10,381 nt of DNA, taken from positions 1 to 10,381 of the forward strand of contig CAJVPJ010001345.1 of the NCBI GenBank assembly GCA_910592205.1. The letters run 5' to 3'. A model generated the notes under the pieces. That model saw only the letters and a program-made list of their open reading frames with translations. It was not told the origin of the DNA and ran no database searches. The position numbers and the translations under genes are program-made. Positions 1 to 7,535 of this stretch are shown one piece after another (the stretch's first letter is position 1; each line of letters opens with the position of its first letter). Source of the DNA: Paraglomus occultum. Lineage: Eukaryota > Glomeromycota > Glomeromycetes > Paraglomerales > Paraglomeraceae.

Positions 1-75
1 CAGAGTCTTCAATACTTCAACATGACCAAGAGCAAGACTATCCAGTCCTAAATATCCACGTCCAATCAGGCAGAG
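1..75 (-). other. open reading frame running off the left edge, unassigned
   Basis: A 25-codon minus-strand frame is open from a TAA at 76-78 to the window edge. It contains the piece LDSLALGHVEVLKTL, which looks like ordinary protein and faintly like an ankyrin-type helix. There is no start codon and no clear splice acceptor next to the upstream stop. It could be the edge of an exon belonging to a gene left of the window, or chance. Confidence 0.15.
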
Positions 76-210
76 TTATTGTGCAGTCATAGATAGATAA
101 TTAATGGTGCAAATGTGCGCATGGCTTTTTCGTATTCAGTCGAACCATTATAATTATAACTTTCCATATACGGGTAATCCTATATATAATTTTCATCGTT
201 TTACAATTAT

Positions 211-673
211 TTAGATCGGGGAATGTCCGTTTTTATTTTTGGCGAATTTAACTATGCAGGCTGTCTTACGATGTGATATGTTGACTGCCATAATCTCCTT
301 TTCCTCTCCAACCCAATAAAAAAATTCCACAACCTCCACCGGCATCGATAACGCGAACGGTGGGTTTGCGAGGTGGAGGCGTTCAGCCTCGCCACATCTC
401 TCAAGTCTGCCAATAAGGACGAGGCTGTATGAATGTCTTACTACGGGGAGCTTGTAAGGCGCTGTCTTCATTCACAAGGAGGTCAGCTTCCCCCATTTCC
501 ATGACAATTTGCGGCCCATGATTCTCCTGTACTACTTTCTTCAGCCGCCTGGAAATTGAGGCCTTGACATAGCTCTCATCTACTAGTACTAATATAATCA
601 TCTTCTTTTTTGCCTCTGCCATGGTGTTCATGTATATGTTCTCCATGAGTTTCGTAACATTTACAACCAACAT
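211..673 (-). pseudogene. frame-broken gene fragment with a class I methyltransferase-like motif
   Basis: Two minus frames overlap here: 673-401 (90 codons, with pieces such as VDESYVKASISRRLKKVV) and 471-211 (86 codons). Neither is recognised as a whole. If the first frame is read past its stop, the bases at 361-311 give TVRVIDAGGGCGIFLLG. This fits motif I of SAM-dependent class I methyltransferases (hydrophobic-D-x-G-x-G-x-G). The second frame then gives EKEIMAVNISHRKTACIVKF (287-228), which resembles the following beta strand 2 region (hydrophobic-x-V-D-I-S). The two pieces lie in different frames, separated by an A7 run at 318-324 (T7 on the coding strand). I infer a decayed methyltransferase gene broken by at least one small indel. 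No intron explains the change of frame. The subfamily is unknown, and the match rests on two short motifs. Confidence 0.3.
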
Positions 674-875
674 ATTGCGATGCTTTTAAGCATCAAACGC
701 ATCGCTGACTCCCTGATCTTCAATCGTTCGAGATGCATGGCTTTTGTTGGTCTCCACTCTGATGGTATTTGCTCGGCAATGATTTGGTTGCTGGACACTT
801 ATATTGACCGTTGCACGGAATTTCCGTTTCCTTTCCTAAAAGGATCGAGCATGTATTTCACATCCATTTCCGCGA

Positions 876-1331
876 CTATAAACACGAAAAATTCGCGCAG
901 TGACGGTTACAGATAACAGCACTATCGCGGCCTTTTTTTTTGTTTAAATTTTCTGGGTGCATATATTTCATGTCAGAAATAAAATGAGTATTGCACACTC
1001 CTAGCCGAAATATTTCGCTTTCCATTACTTGGATAACATTTTTATCGATTTCCGACGTGCCTGCAAGACTCCAAAGTCCTTTTTGAGTACGGATATTACA
1101 GTTTTCGCAACGTTGTATAACCCCTTCTTTTTTTGTAATAACGACGCATTTTGTTAATTGTTTAGTTTCTACTTTTGCTATCGCTTCATTTATCTCCATG
1201 GTAGGTTGTTCTACTGTACTATCCTCATTATAGGTATCTTCACAATTTTCATGTTCCTCATCAATATATTCTTCATGTTCATCTTCGAAGCTGGGGAAGA
1301 ATAAAAACTTCTCACTAGGTTGTTCATAATG
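876..1331 (-). CDS. unassigned Cys-containing protein fragment (possible last exon or pseudogene)
   Basis: This 151-codon open frame is bounded upstream by a TAG at 1334-1332, whose AG could also be a splice acceptor (ggtag followed by CATTATG). The first methionine is at 1199, but the sequence before it continues as plausible protein. Residues about 13-43 are strongly acidic (EDEHEEYIDEEH and similar). A CxxC pair follows (RCENCN), then a conserved-looking block with GLWSLAG, EIDKNVIQVMESEIFRLGVC and HPENLNKKK. From memory, similar blocks occur in expanded, uncharacterised protein families of Rhizophagus and Gigaspora; this is not verified. The tail after KKK follows a run of nine T on the plus strand (933-941) and reads less like protein, so a frameshift there is possible. 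No function is proposed. Confidence 0.35.
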   Translation of the reverse strand, partial: HYEQPSEKFLFFPSFEDEHEEYIDEEHENCEDTYNEDSTVEQPTMEINEAIAKVETKQLTKCVVITKKEGVIQRCENCNIRTQKGLWSLAGTSEIDKNVIQVMESEIFRLGVCNTHFISDMKYMHPENLNKKKGRDSAVICNRHCANFSCL

Positions 1332-1334
1332 CTA

Positions 1335-1458
1335 CCAAGGCAACATCCGTTCCACCCCGGGTATCAAATGATTATACACGGTTAATATCAAATAATTTAA
1401 ACTGAGATTCATCGCTGAAGATAACCCTGTTCCATTCAACTGTCCAGTTCTTCTTATC
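1335..1458 (-). mobile_element. Tc1/mariner transposase remnant
   Basis: The minus strand from 1458 reads NWTVEWNRVIFSDES and then QFKLF. This matches the classic Tc1-family core (NWT-x4-W-x2-V-hydrophobic-x-SDES-x-F-x-LF), where the D of SDES is the second Asp of the DDE catalytic triad. After RV the frame hits a TAA. The next frame over carries on with PGVERMLPW, comparable to the family's PGERMLP segment, so there is one frameshift. Just upstream, 1516-1460 looks like a 57-base intron (GTAAGA at the 5' end, CTAAT, TTTTTTGTAG at the 3' end). Before it, 1549-1517 can be read as MKRLLCACW, the place of the family's KKRLxFARxH block, but in a frame that does not splice cleanly. No terminal inverted repeats or full-length ORF are seen. 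The element is dead. Confidence 0.6.
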
Positions 1459-1540
1459 CCTACAAAAAATTAGTCTATTTTTTTTTATTTTTAATAGTAG
1501 TCAACGGTTTTCTTACCCCAACACGCGCAAAGTAGCCTCT

Positions 1541-1696
1541 TCATGTAATACGTACGTGTACGTACAAACAGGCTTTTGTTGTATGTTTAGCAGCACGGTG
1601 GCTGCAATCAGAGCAAGTTCTTCCACAAACGTCAGGATCAAACTCATTGCAACCACATTTATCAACGCAACACTTGAGACGGAAGAGGTGGCTTAA
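1541..1696 (-). pseudogene. short Cys/His cluster, possible zinc-binding exon fragment
   Basis: This minus frame lies between TGA stops at 1699-1697 and 1543-1541. It gives about 50 residues with a dense cysteine cluster: CC, KCGCNEFDPD, then CGRTCSDCSHRAAKH. The spacing C-x-C-x2-F, CxxC-x-H-x4-H resembles a small zinc-binding motif found in several eukaryotic proteins (CxCxxF followed by CxxCxH and a further His). There is no methionine and no clear splice signal. It abuts the Tc1-like remnant, so it may be an exon of a broken host gene or part of the same decayed element. Function unknown. Confidence 0.3.
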
Positions 1697-2082
1697 TCAA
1701 TGACGTATTTATTGGTAACTTTTCATGATGTAACTATCGTTCCGGTTGTATGCAGAATGTGACCAATGACGCATGTTGATTGCGCATAATAGCGACTCAA
1801 AAAGTTTGCTATAAAAACGACTGAAATTGACTATTTACGAAAAAACTTCGCGAACTGCTTTTATAAAATCTGTCCAACAGACTTCATTATTTTAAATGCT
1901 TGTTCTCACAAGCGAATTTATTCTTGAATTATTGATCGGAATTATCCTTGGATATTCCCTTTATCATAAATCAGCTGCGTATTGTAAATCAGAAATTTAA
2001 TGAAGTAATTAATTTAATTGTCCTACAAAACGGCATAATAATAAACCAAGTAAACAATTCGGCGAACAAAGTTACTTGCCAG
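1697..2082. other. AT-rich intergenic stretch
   Basis: About 390 bases without a supported gene in any frame. It is AT-rich, with a TATA-like ctataaaaacg near 1810. No RNA gene, repeat array or terminal inverted repeat was recognised. Confidence 0.4.
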
Positions 2083-2300
2083 ACGTCGAAAACTGTTGAA
2101 GAACTTTAAAACTTGTTTGACAAATAGGCCGGGCTGAATCCGAAATTTTCATTTAATCAAATGGCAACCGAAATCTGCGAGTTACGCGAAGCAAAAGACA
2201 TAGCTACCTCCACGTTGAAAAGTTTCTACAACAAAAAACGAATCCGAGGAAAAGCACACTAAAAGCTATCGAAGACTTGGATGATAAGAATAAAGAAATG
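2083..2300 (+). pseudogene. decayed gene fragment with a helix-turn-helix-like LREAK block
   Basis: One plus frame reads as continuous protein across two in-frame stops, TAA at 2107-2109 and TAG at 2125-2127. It gives VEEL, stop, NLFDK, stop, AGLNPKFSFNQM, then ELREAKDIATSTLKSFYN. At an A6 run (2233-2238) the sense moves by one base into TNPRKSTLKAIEDLDDKNKE, as if one A had been lost. The joined text has the rhythm of a small helical DNA-binding-type domain (REAK-x3-STL-x-x-FY, then PR-x-STL-x-x-I). From memory, a similar LREAK...STLRNFY block is repeated in many Rhizophagus proteins; this is unverified. Three independent lesions in about 220 bases argue that this is a dead copy. The original function is not known. 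Confidence 0.45.
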
Positions 2301-2476
2301 ATAACACTGACAATATTATTATTAGTAGTAAGAGTAAAGAAATTATTTTACATTTGACTCTTGGCGTTGAAGAGCAAAATGCGAATCAAAGCTCAACGAA
2401 TGCACTTGAGCAGTCCTTTATCAAGACCATAACAATAAGGAACAATTTTTCGTTGATTATAGATCAGTGGGAAAAT

Positions 2477-2611
2477 TTACGTTAAATTTACTTGCGTTTC
2501 TTCAAATTTCCGTTTCTTTCTTGGTTTATTATAAGTTGGTGGTGTAGGTGATGTTCGTTTATTACTATTTTTTGTTCTTCTTGATAAATTTGCTGGAGAG
2601 TTGGGGATCAT
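2477..2611 (-). CDS. short basic reading frame with a nuclear-localisation-like motif, possible terminal exon
   Basis: This 44-residue minus frame runs from ATG (2611-2609) to TAA (2479-2477). The frame stays open further upstream to about 2652, so it may be the last exon of a longer gene. Composition is Asn, Pro, Thr, Ser and Lys rich, as in a disordered tail: RTSPTPPTYNKPRKKRKFEE includes PRKKRK, a good monopartite nuclear localisation signal. No domain is recognised. A candidate acceptor (cattag) sits just upstream, but no upstream exon was found, and the surrounding DNA is relic-rich. It may be a pseudogene tail or chance. Confidence 0.25.
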   Translation of the reverse strand: MIPNSPANLSRRTKNSNKRTSPTPPTYNKPRKKRKFEETQVNLT

Positions 2612-2763
2612 TGATTTTAAAATGTAAGAGGCAATTTTTTTATTTTTGAAATGCTTCTAATGAGCTGTAATTTTTGGATTTTATGGTGGATTTAATGCAA
2701 ATTAATTTTATATTAATATTAATATTTTTTTATATACGATAATCCTACTGGTTAATTTTACAG

Positions 2764-3152
2764 CTACATCATAATTAGCCTCTCATTTATGTCACATAAT
2801 AGAATGTTCATATTAACTTTGTCTGGTTTGTTGCAGCATGCTCCATATCTGATTTCTAACATTTTAGTTTACAAGTTTACATATTTAAAACTATTTGCTG
2901 TTTGTTTGTTTTTTTGAGTGCAATAATCCAGTCATATAGCTGTTGCTCTGTGTCAGGATAAAATGCTGTATGACCAGAGCCAGTTTTCTCGTTATATTTA
3001 TTTATTTCACTTGTCCAACTTTGTTTTATCCAGCGCCTGACCATGCTATTATTTAGTGTGAACTAATCAGCTGCTTTATTTCGTCCATAAAGTTTTGCGT
3101 AGGCAGTTACTTGCTTTTTTTGTCGATCAAACATGCAGTTAACTTGTGGCAT
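2764..3152 (-). pseudogene. pogo/Tc5-like transposase N-terminal remnant
   Basis: From ATG at 3152-3150 the minus strand reads a DNA-binding N-terminal region: RQKKQVTAYAKLYGRNKAAD, a stop (TAG, 3065-3063), then LNNSMVRRWIKQSW, and further GHTAFYPDTEQQLYDWIIAL. This is the usual layout of pogo-superfamily transposases: a first helix-turn-helix ending in V-x-RW, a linker with a (Y)P-x-x-E motif, then the start of a CENP-B-type second domain (E-x-x-L-x-x-WI). The frame ends at TAA 2879-2877. The next frame gives KMLEIRYGAC, where functional relatives have a MLEI-type segment. No DDE domain follows. The copy is broken by an internal stop and at least one frameshift, and it lacks its 3' two thirds. 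Confidence 0.6.
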
Positions 3153-3301
3153 TGTTTAAAACTTAATGTAAAGGACTCGGAATAATTTCAGTAACCTTTA
3201 TTGATGATGAATAAGACGGGGACCGTTTAATTACATTTGTTTATATATCATTTAAAGGTTTCGCGTTTCTTTCCATCACTATATTTTCGTATTTATGGTT
3301 A

Positions 3302-3470
3302 CAGTTAAAGTTTCGATACAGTAAATTTGCATTATATTCAAAAATTTCTCTGAAACAAGAACAGAACTATTAAATTTTTTTTTCGATATAATGAAGCTTC
3401 ATAGTAAGTCTCGTTCTTAGATTAGTCAAGTTTTTCCTCAATCAATATTAGTAGATTGTTTCTCGATATA
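3302..3470 (+). repeat. 5' end of a pogo/Tigger-type element (terminal and subterminal repeats)
   Basis: After a TA dinucleotide (3300-3301) the sequence starts CAGTTAAAGTTTCGATACAG. This is the form of pogo/Tigger ends, which begin CAGT, insert at TA, and carry repeated CGATATAA-type motifs. Degenerate copies follow at 3384 (CGATATAATGAA) and 3464 (CGATATAGTAAA), with related gcattatattc near 3330. No matching right-hand end was found in the window, so no terminal inverted repeat pair can be shown. Confidence 0.5.
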
Positions 3471-3565
3471 GTAAAAATTGTACCACTTGATGGATTTTGA
3501 CCAATCATAATACAAACATATGGTAAATAAAAGTGTGAGAATTTGAGAAAATTTTAAGTAACAAC

Positions 3566-3754
3566 ATGAAGCTGAAACAGAGACACTACAGAGGAAAAAA
3601 AAATGGCAGTTCAGAGAGAAGTTTGTCTGGTGTCCAGAAAGTTGAAATATGTCGTTTAAAAGAGCGAGGTGTTAGCCAAGGTACACTAGCAGCAAACAAT
3701 TTGATATTTCGTTTCAAAGATTGTGCACACATTAAGTATCGCACGCATGATTAA
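3566..3754 (+). pseudogene. truncated pogo/Tigger transposase, CENP-B-like helix-turn-helix only
   Basis: This 62-codon plus frame lies about 95 bases after the element end above. Residues about 19-45 read SLSGVQKVEICRLKERGVSQ and then GTLAANN. This matches the N-terminal CENP-B box domain of Tigger/pogo transposases (L-x-x-x-QK-x-EI-x-x-L-x-x-G-x-SQ-x-x-LA). After LAANN the expected I-x-x-STVS-x-I recognition helix is replaced by unrelated sequence and a stop. No second helix-turn-helix or DDE domain follows. The element is therefore a 5' fragment that lost its 3' part by truncation or decay. It points the opposite way to the transposase remnant ending at 3152. Confidence 0.5.
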
Positions 3755-4548
3755 TCCATATGCAACAACTTAGTGAGTGAGCATTGAACCAGATAATAAG
3801 TGCGGTCGTTTAGTTTTTTGTTTCCGTTTGCTTATTCGTTTTTTGAATGGCTTTAATCAATTATGAAACTTGACCAAATCAAGAAGTTACTACATAATTG
3901 AACGGTATGACACTATATCAGGTATCAAAATCGGATTGTCTGCACTAGTAATAGCTCCGTTAAACGACATGTTTGTACGGTTAGTAAATTGTAAACGGCT
4001 AATACTGACACCATCGTCTTGCATACCCGACATACGTTGCATATAAAATCATTACTTTCGTCAAATTTCGGATTAAATAAAAAAAGTTTAATATTAAACG
4101 CCACGCAGCTAACACACCAGAAAGTGTTGTCAGAACGACCGGAGATACGTTTATATTGTTAAAATTTAAAGTGTCGGGAGTGTCCTGTCAGCCTGTCGCA
4201 CAGTCTGCAATTCACCAAAACGTGGCCAGATGCGTCTAGCCTTAGACATCTGTATTCCACAGACGCATCAAATTGAATAGCGATGAATTGAAAAAAATGC
4301 GTCGAACTACGAATATGAATGTTATTCAGAAGAAAATAACAAACGTTCCTTTATTAACAGTTGCGTATATAATAATCTCGCACGTTTCTAACCTCCTTGC
4401 TGGTAGGCTGATCCAGCCAGAAATACTTTATTGTCCTTTAAGTAAGGTAAACCCATGTTTCTTCCTGCAAGTGCTCCATTTGCTACTGGACTATCTGAGA
4501 ATATCATCTCGTAGATTTTTTGAAAGCTTTAAACTGCGTCGTTCGTGA
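3755..4548. other. intergenic stretch downstream of QCR6
   Basis: About 790 bases between the truncated Tigger fragment and the QCR6 stop codon. The longest frame, 4273-4548 plus (91 codons), has no recognisable motif and runs antisense into the QCR6 3' flank, so I do not call it a gene. No tRNA or other RNA gene, and no opposite end for the Tigger element, was seen. The 3' part presumably includes the QCR6 3' untranslated region. Confidence 0.4.
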
Positions 4549-5149
4549 CTACTTGAGTTGTGCGAATAGCTTTGGTGCAGTCTATTGGATGGAGGTGGTA
4601 ACATCAAGCGTATAAATTATGTATTATAAACCATGTATTATAATTCTACACTCAAATTTTACGCATAACTGTTGTCATGAAAATACTTACGCAATCGTTA
4701 ACACAGTGCATAAAGTGGAAGAGTTCCTCAACACCTACAAAATACATGTATATCATTAGCATTCACATACCCTAATTAATAAACCACTTAACACAAGCCA
4801 AAATATACGTTACAGGTCTCCTCTGTGTTTCCAGCTTCTACACGCCGAGTACACTCTTCTAGATGCTCTTTCAAGGGCTTACATTGAACAGTCTCACCAC
4901 ATTCTTAAGTATAAGTTGTCCATTGACAGATTATATACAGTATCGCGATTAGATAACAGGCAATGAGTGCACATCGAATGAATATGCAGACTAATTTATA
5001 AACGCCTCATATCTTATAGCTATACTCAACTAACCTGCCTCTATTATTGGTCTAGGATCTTGCGGTTCCTCTTCGACTTGCTCTTCCTCAACAGCCTCTT
5101 CCGCATGGACGACCGACAAGATTTTTTCGGTTTTGCGACTTTCAGACAT
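4549..5149 (-). CDS. QCR6: ubiquinol-cytochrome c reductase hinge subunit (complex III subunit 6)
   Basis: Four exons on the minus strand: 5149-5035, 4903-4814, 4734-4691 and 4581-4549, joined by GT-AG introns of 131, 79 and 109 bases, give 93 residues. Qcr6 is the acidic hinge subunit of mitochondrial complex III; it sits at the intermembrane-space face beside cytochrome c1 and helps its contact with cytochrome c. Residues 17-29 form the acidic stretch (EEAVEEEQVEEE), followed by the family's DPRPIIE. Six cysteines follow at 40, 46, 56, 69, 79 and 83. C46-x9-C56 and C69-x9-C79 make a twin CX9C hairpin, as in the mammalian hinge protein, implying disulfide-dependent import. The segment VEELFHFMHCVNDC and the C-terminus APKLFAQLK are diagnostic. 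Length is like the animal homologue; yeast Qcr6 has a longer acidic region. The start is the first ATG, with no upstream in-frame alternative needed. Transcribed divergently from SNF4. Confidence 0.93.
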
Positions 5150-5680
5150 CTTTTCCAGTTTCTAATATACAATTACAAGATGAAAAGTTTCTTTTTTATT
5201 CATGTGACATGATGGAATGAGCAAATGCGTTTTTGATTGGTCATGTGCATCACTGTATTATTCGATTCAGCTTCTATGGCAAAAGGCATTCCCATCTATA
5301 GAGCATTGAACCTTGTTCGATAAAGTAACATTGATTAGCTCACCGCGTCACACTGCACACGCCCTATTAAAGACTATTAAATCTTGCCTTAATCTTAATT
5401 TCGTGATGGTTGTCTTAGCCAGACAGATTTTACATGTCTCGCGATTCTAAAGGAAGAAGGAAGGCATTACCCAAACGTGTAACCTTTAACTGACTGCGTA
5501 TCGTATTGATTGCGGACGACAGAGTAAATAAAATAATTCAGTTAACCAGTAATAAAAGCAAAGCGATTCTATCTTCTCTATCATTATTATTTACTACCAA
5601 AATAACCGGTATCACGTGTACTAGTTGAAAAAATAGAATAAATAAATGAAATAAATGATTCAACGTGTTCTAAACATACA
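5150..5680. promoter_or_regulatory. shared divergent promoter region of QCR6 and SNF4
   Basis: These 531 bases separate the start codons of QCR6 (minus) and SNF4 (plus), so they must hold both promoters and 5' untranslated regions unless one gene has a distant promoter. AT-rich stretches lie near the SNF4 start (5615-5660). There is one CCAAT-type site near QCR6, listed separately. No coding frame is supported here. Confidence 0.6.
5234..5241 (-). promoter_or_regulatory. HAP/NF-Y-type CCAAT box upstream of QCR6
   Basis: The plus strand reads TGATTGGT, a full match to the yeast HAP2/3/4/5 consensus TNATTGGT; on the QCR6 strand it is ACCAATCA, about 85 bases before the ATG. In yeast this complex activates respiratory-chain genes, so the position makes sense. 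An eight-base match is weak evidence alone, and the same octamer also occurs near 3501 by chance. Confidence 0.4.
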
Positions 5681-7330
5681 ATGGCGACTGATTCGATATC
5701 CTTTGATGAGGAAGAAACTGACATATACGCTGAGCAGGGTGACTCTCAACCTACTCCACGTAGTCGAGTCTGTGCATTCTTAAAGCAGCATTCCTCTTAC
5801 GATGTCTTACCTGTCAGCTATAGGATTATAGTGCTTGACACCTCACTACTCGTTAAAAAGGCGTTGACAGCACTAATGCAAAACGGTAAGCGCATATTTG
5901 ACTCTATCTATTTGGTAAGTTTACCAACGGGATGGGGGGAACTAAATATTTGCTGTCGTCGATGTTTTCTCATACAGCTATTTCATTGCACCGCTGGGTG
6001 TGTTCGATGCAATGCTGTGTATGAATTTTATATTGAACAGGAATAGTTTCTGTACCATTATGGGATTCGACAAGGCAGAAGTTTGCTGGTATGCTGACGG
6101 TCTCCGATTTCTTAAACTTGATACAATATTATTATGAGCGTTCTTCGCACTCGGCAGCGTTGGAGGAAATAGAGCAGTGTCAGATACAACAATTCAGAGG
6201 TACCTATATTAACAGTGTAATCAAAACCGGTACGCTGAATTCAGTTTTCTAAGCAAACGATTGTTTGTATTTACAGATATTGAAAGGAAAATCGGCCTAC
6301 CTCCACCTCAAATGCTTTCTATACATCCGCTCAAGTCATTGTATGAAGCATGCAAACTGTTGGTAGAGGCACGTGCTCATAGATTACCACTAGTGGACGT
6401 CGATTCAGACACTGGGCAAGAAATGATCGTATCTGTACTTACGCAGTATCGAATTCTAAAATTTATAGCCGTAAATGTAAGTTGCTCTTGGCGAATCAGG
6501 CGTGAAAAAAACGAATTATATGGTATATATTTAGTGAACAGAATGGTGAAACAAGTCGAAAAAATTTATCAGTGATAAACGACACGCTTAAAACGATATA
6601 ATTGTTTTACTTGTTGTATAGCGTGACTCATTTATGGTTATGTACTTTTAGTGCACAGAGATCAAACTTCTACGTAAGCCGTTATCAGAAATTAAGATTG
6701 GAGTCTACGAAAATCTTGCAACGGCCAGGCTTTCAACTACAGTAATTGACGTAATCAGTATGTTTGTAGAAAAACGAATATCATCTGTGCCTATATTGGA
6801 CGAACATGGTAATTGATTTTTAATGATTGCATAATTTATCAATTTTCAGACAGGGTTGAGTAATTTATTCTATCCACGGTATTGTTAGGAGTGGTAATAA
6901 ATGTTTATGAAACGGTGGATGTAATGGTAAGCCATGTATTAATCATTTTTTGCTCAACCTTCTTGGAGTCTTTTTTTTTACGAAAACTCATCTTCTGAAC
7001 TGCATGACTCGTTTGCAGACATTAATTCGTTCGGGGGCATACTATGGACTTAATCTACCAGTTGGAGAGGCAATGCTAAGGCGAACAGAAGTAAGGGAAT
7101 ATTTGTTGGTTAAATTATTTAAACTCGCGATTTTCGCTGATTTACTGTAACATTCACAATATTTATAGGATTTCCCGGGTGTACATACATGCACTTTGAA
7201 TGATAATTTACATTCTATATTTGAGCTGATACGAGCAAAACCTGTATATCGCCTTATCGTGGTAGATTCGGAAAAGAAGCTAAAGGGCATAGTTTCATTA
7301 TCAGATATAATGCGATACTTGGTGACTTAG
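5681..7330 (+). CDS. SNF4: SNF1/AMPK kinase gamma (regulatory) subunit
   Basis: Seven exons (5681-5885, 6041-6199, 6277-6476, 6652-6808, 6889-6926, 7019-7090, 7169-7330) give 330 residues, close to yeast Snf4 (322). All six introns are GT-AG, of 155, 77, 175, 80, 92 and 78 bases. The protein is the nucleotide-binding subunit of the heterotrimeric SNF1/AMPK kinase, which adjusts metabolism to energy and glucose supply. Four CBS repeats form two Bateman modules: about 41-115, 125-188, 198-255 and 272-328. Diagnostic pieces are SYDVLPVSYRIIVLDTSLLV (40-59), HRLPLVD (156-162), SVLTQYRILKF (174-184), NVYETVDVM (245-253) and SLSDIMRYL (319-328). Ligand-type Asp residues are present in the last turn of repeats 1 (TVSDF), 3 (D251) and 4 (D323), while repeat 2 has LTQYR, as usual. 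The N-terminal tail is short and acidic. The start is the first ATG of the exon, with A at -3. Divergent from QCR6 and convergent with the GH15 gene. Confidence 0.97.
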
Positions 7331-7535
7331 ATGTATTACATATGCATATATTAACTAACACTAAAGTTGTATTTTTATGAAGAGTCAATTAGCATAACCA
7401 CCCTTATGCACAACCAGAAGACACGTTGCATTATACATGTTAGGATTATGGCAAGATTCGAAATTTAGCATACCAATGCATTTGAAATTGATGGTATTTG
7501 AACGGCAGGCGCATGCACAAGGATGAAAGTAAAAC
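7331..7535. other. convergent intergenic spacer between SNF4 and the GH15 gene
   Basis: Only 205 bases lie between the two stop codons, so both 3' untranslated regions and both cleavage sites must fit here or overlap. No canonical AATAAA was seen in either useful orientation; the sequence just after the SNF4 stop is AT-rich (tatgcatatattaac). Confidence 0.5.

Noticed and set aside
680-916. Plus-strand open frame of 78 codons
   Set aside because: No recognisable motif, and it overlaps minus-strand frames with more protein-like composition.
1549-1565. Alternating TACGTACGTGTACGTAC palindrome-like run
   Set aside because: Simple-sequence character; no sign of a regulatory site or element end.
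4229-4269. 9-base inverted repeat GATGCGTCT / AGACGCATC
   Set aside because: Short arms, a 23-base loop and no coding or element context; can occur by chance in 10 kb.
4273-4548. Plus-strand open frame of 91 codons
   Set aside because: No motif; it sits in the 3' flank of QCR6 on the other strand and ends just at its stop codon. Probably chance.
5886-6040. Alternative acceptor (catacag, ending 5977) in the first SNF4 intron
   Set aside because: Using it adds sequence with no match to the family; the acceptor at 6040 joins MQNG directly to IVSVPLWDS as in known Snf4 proteins.
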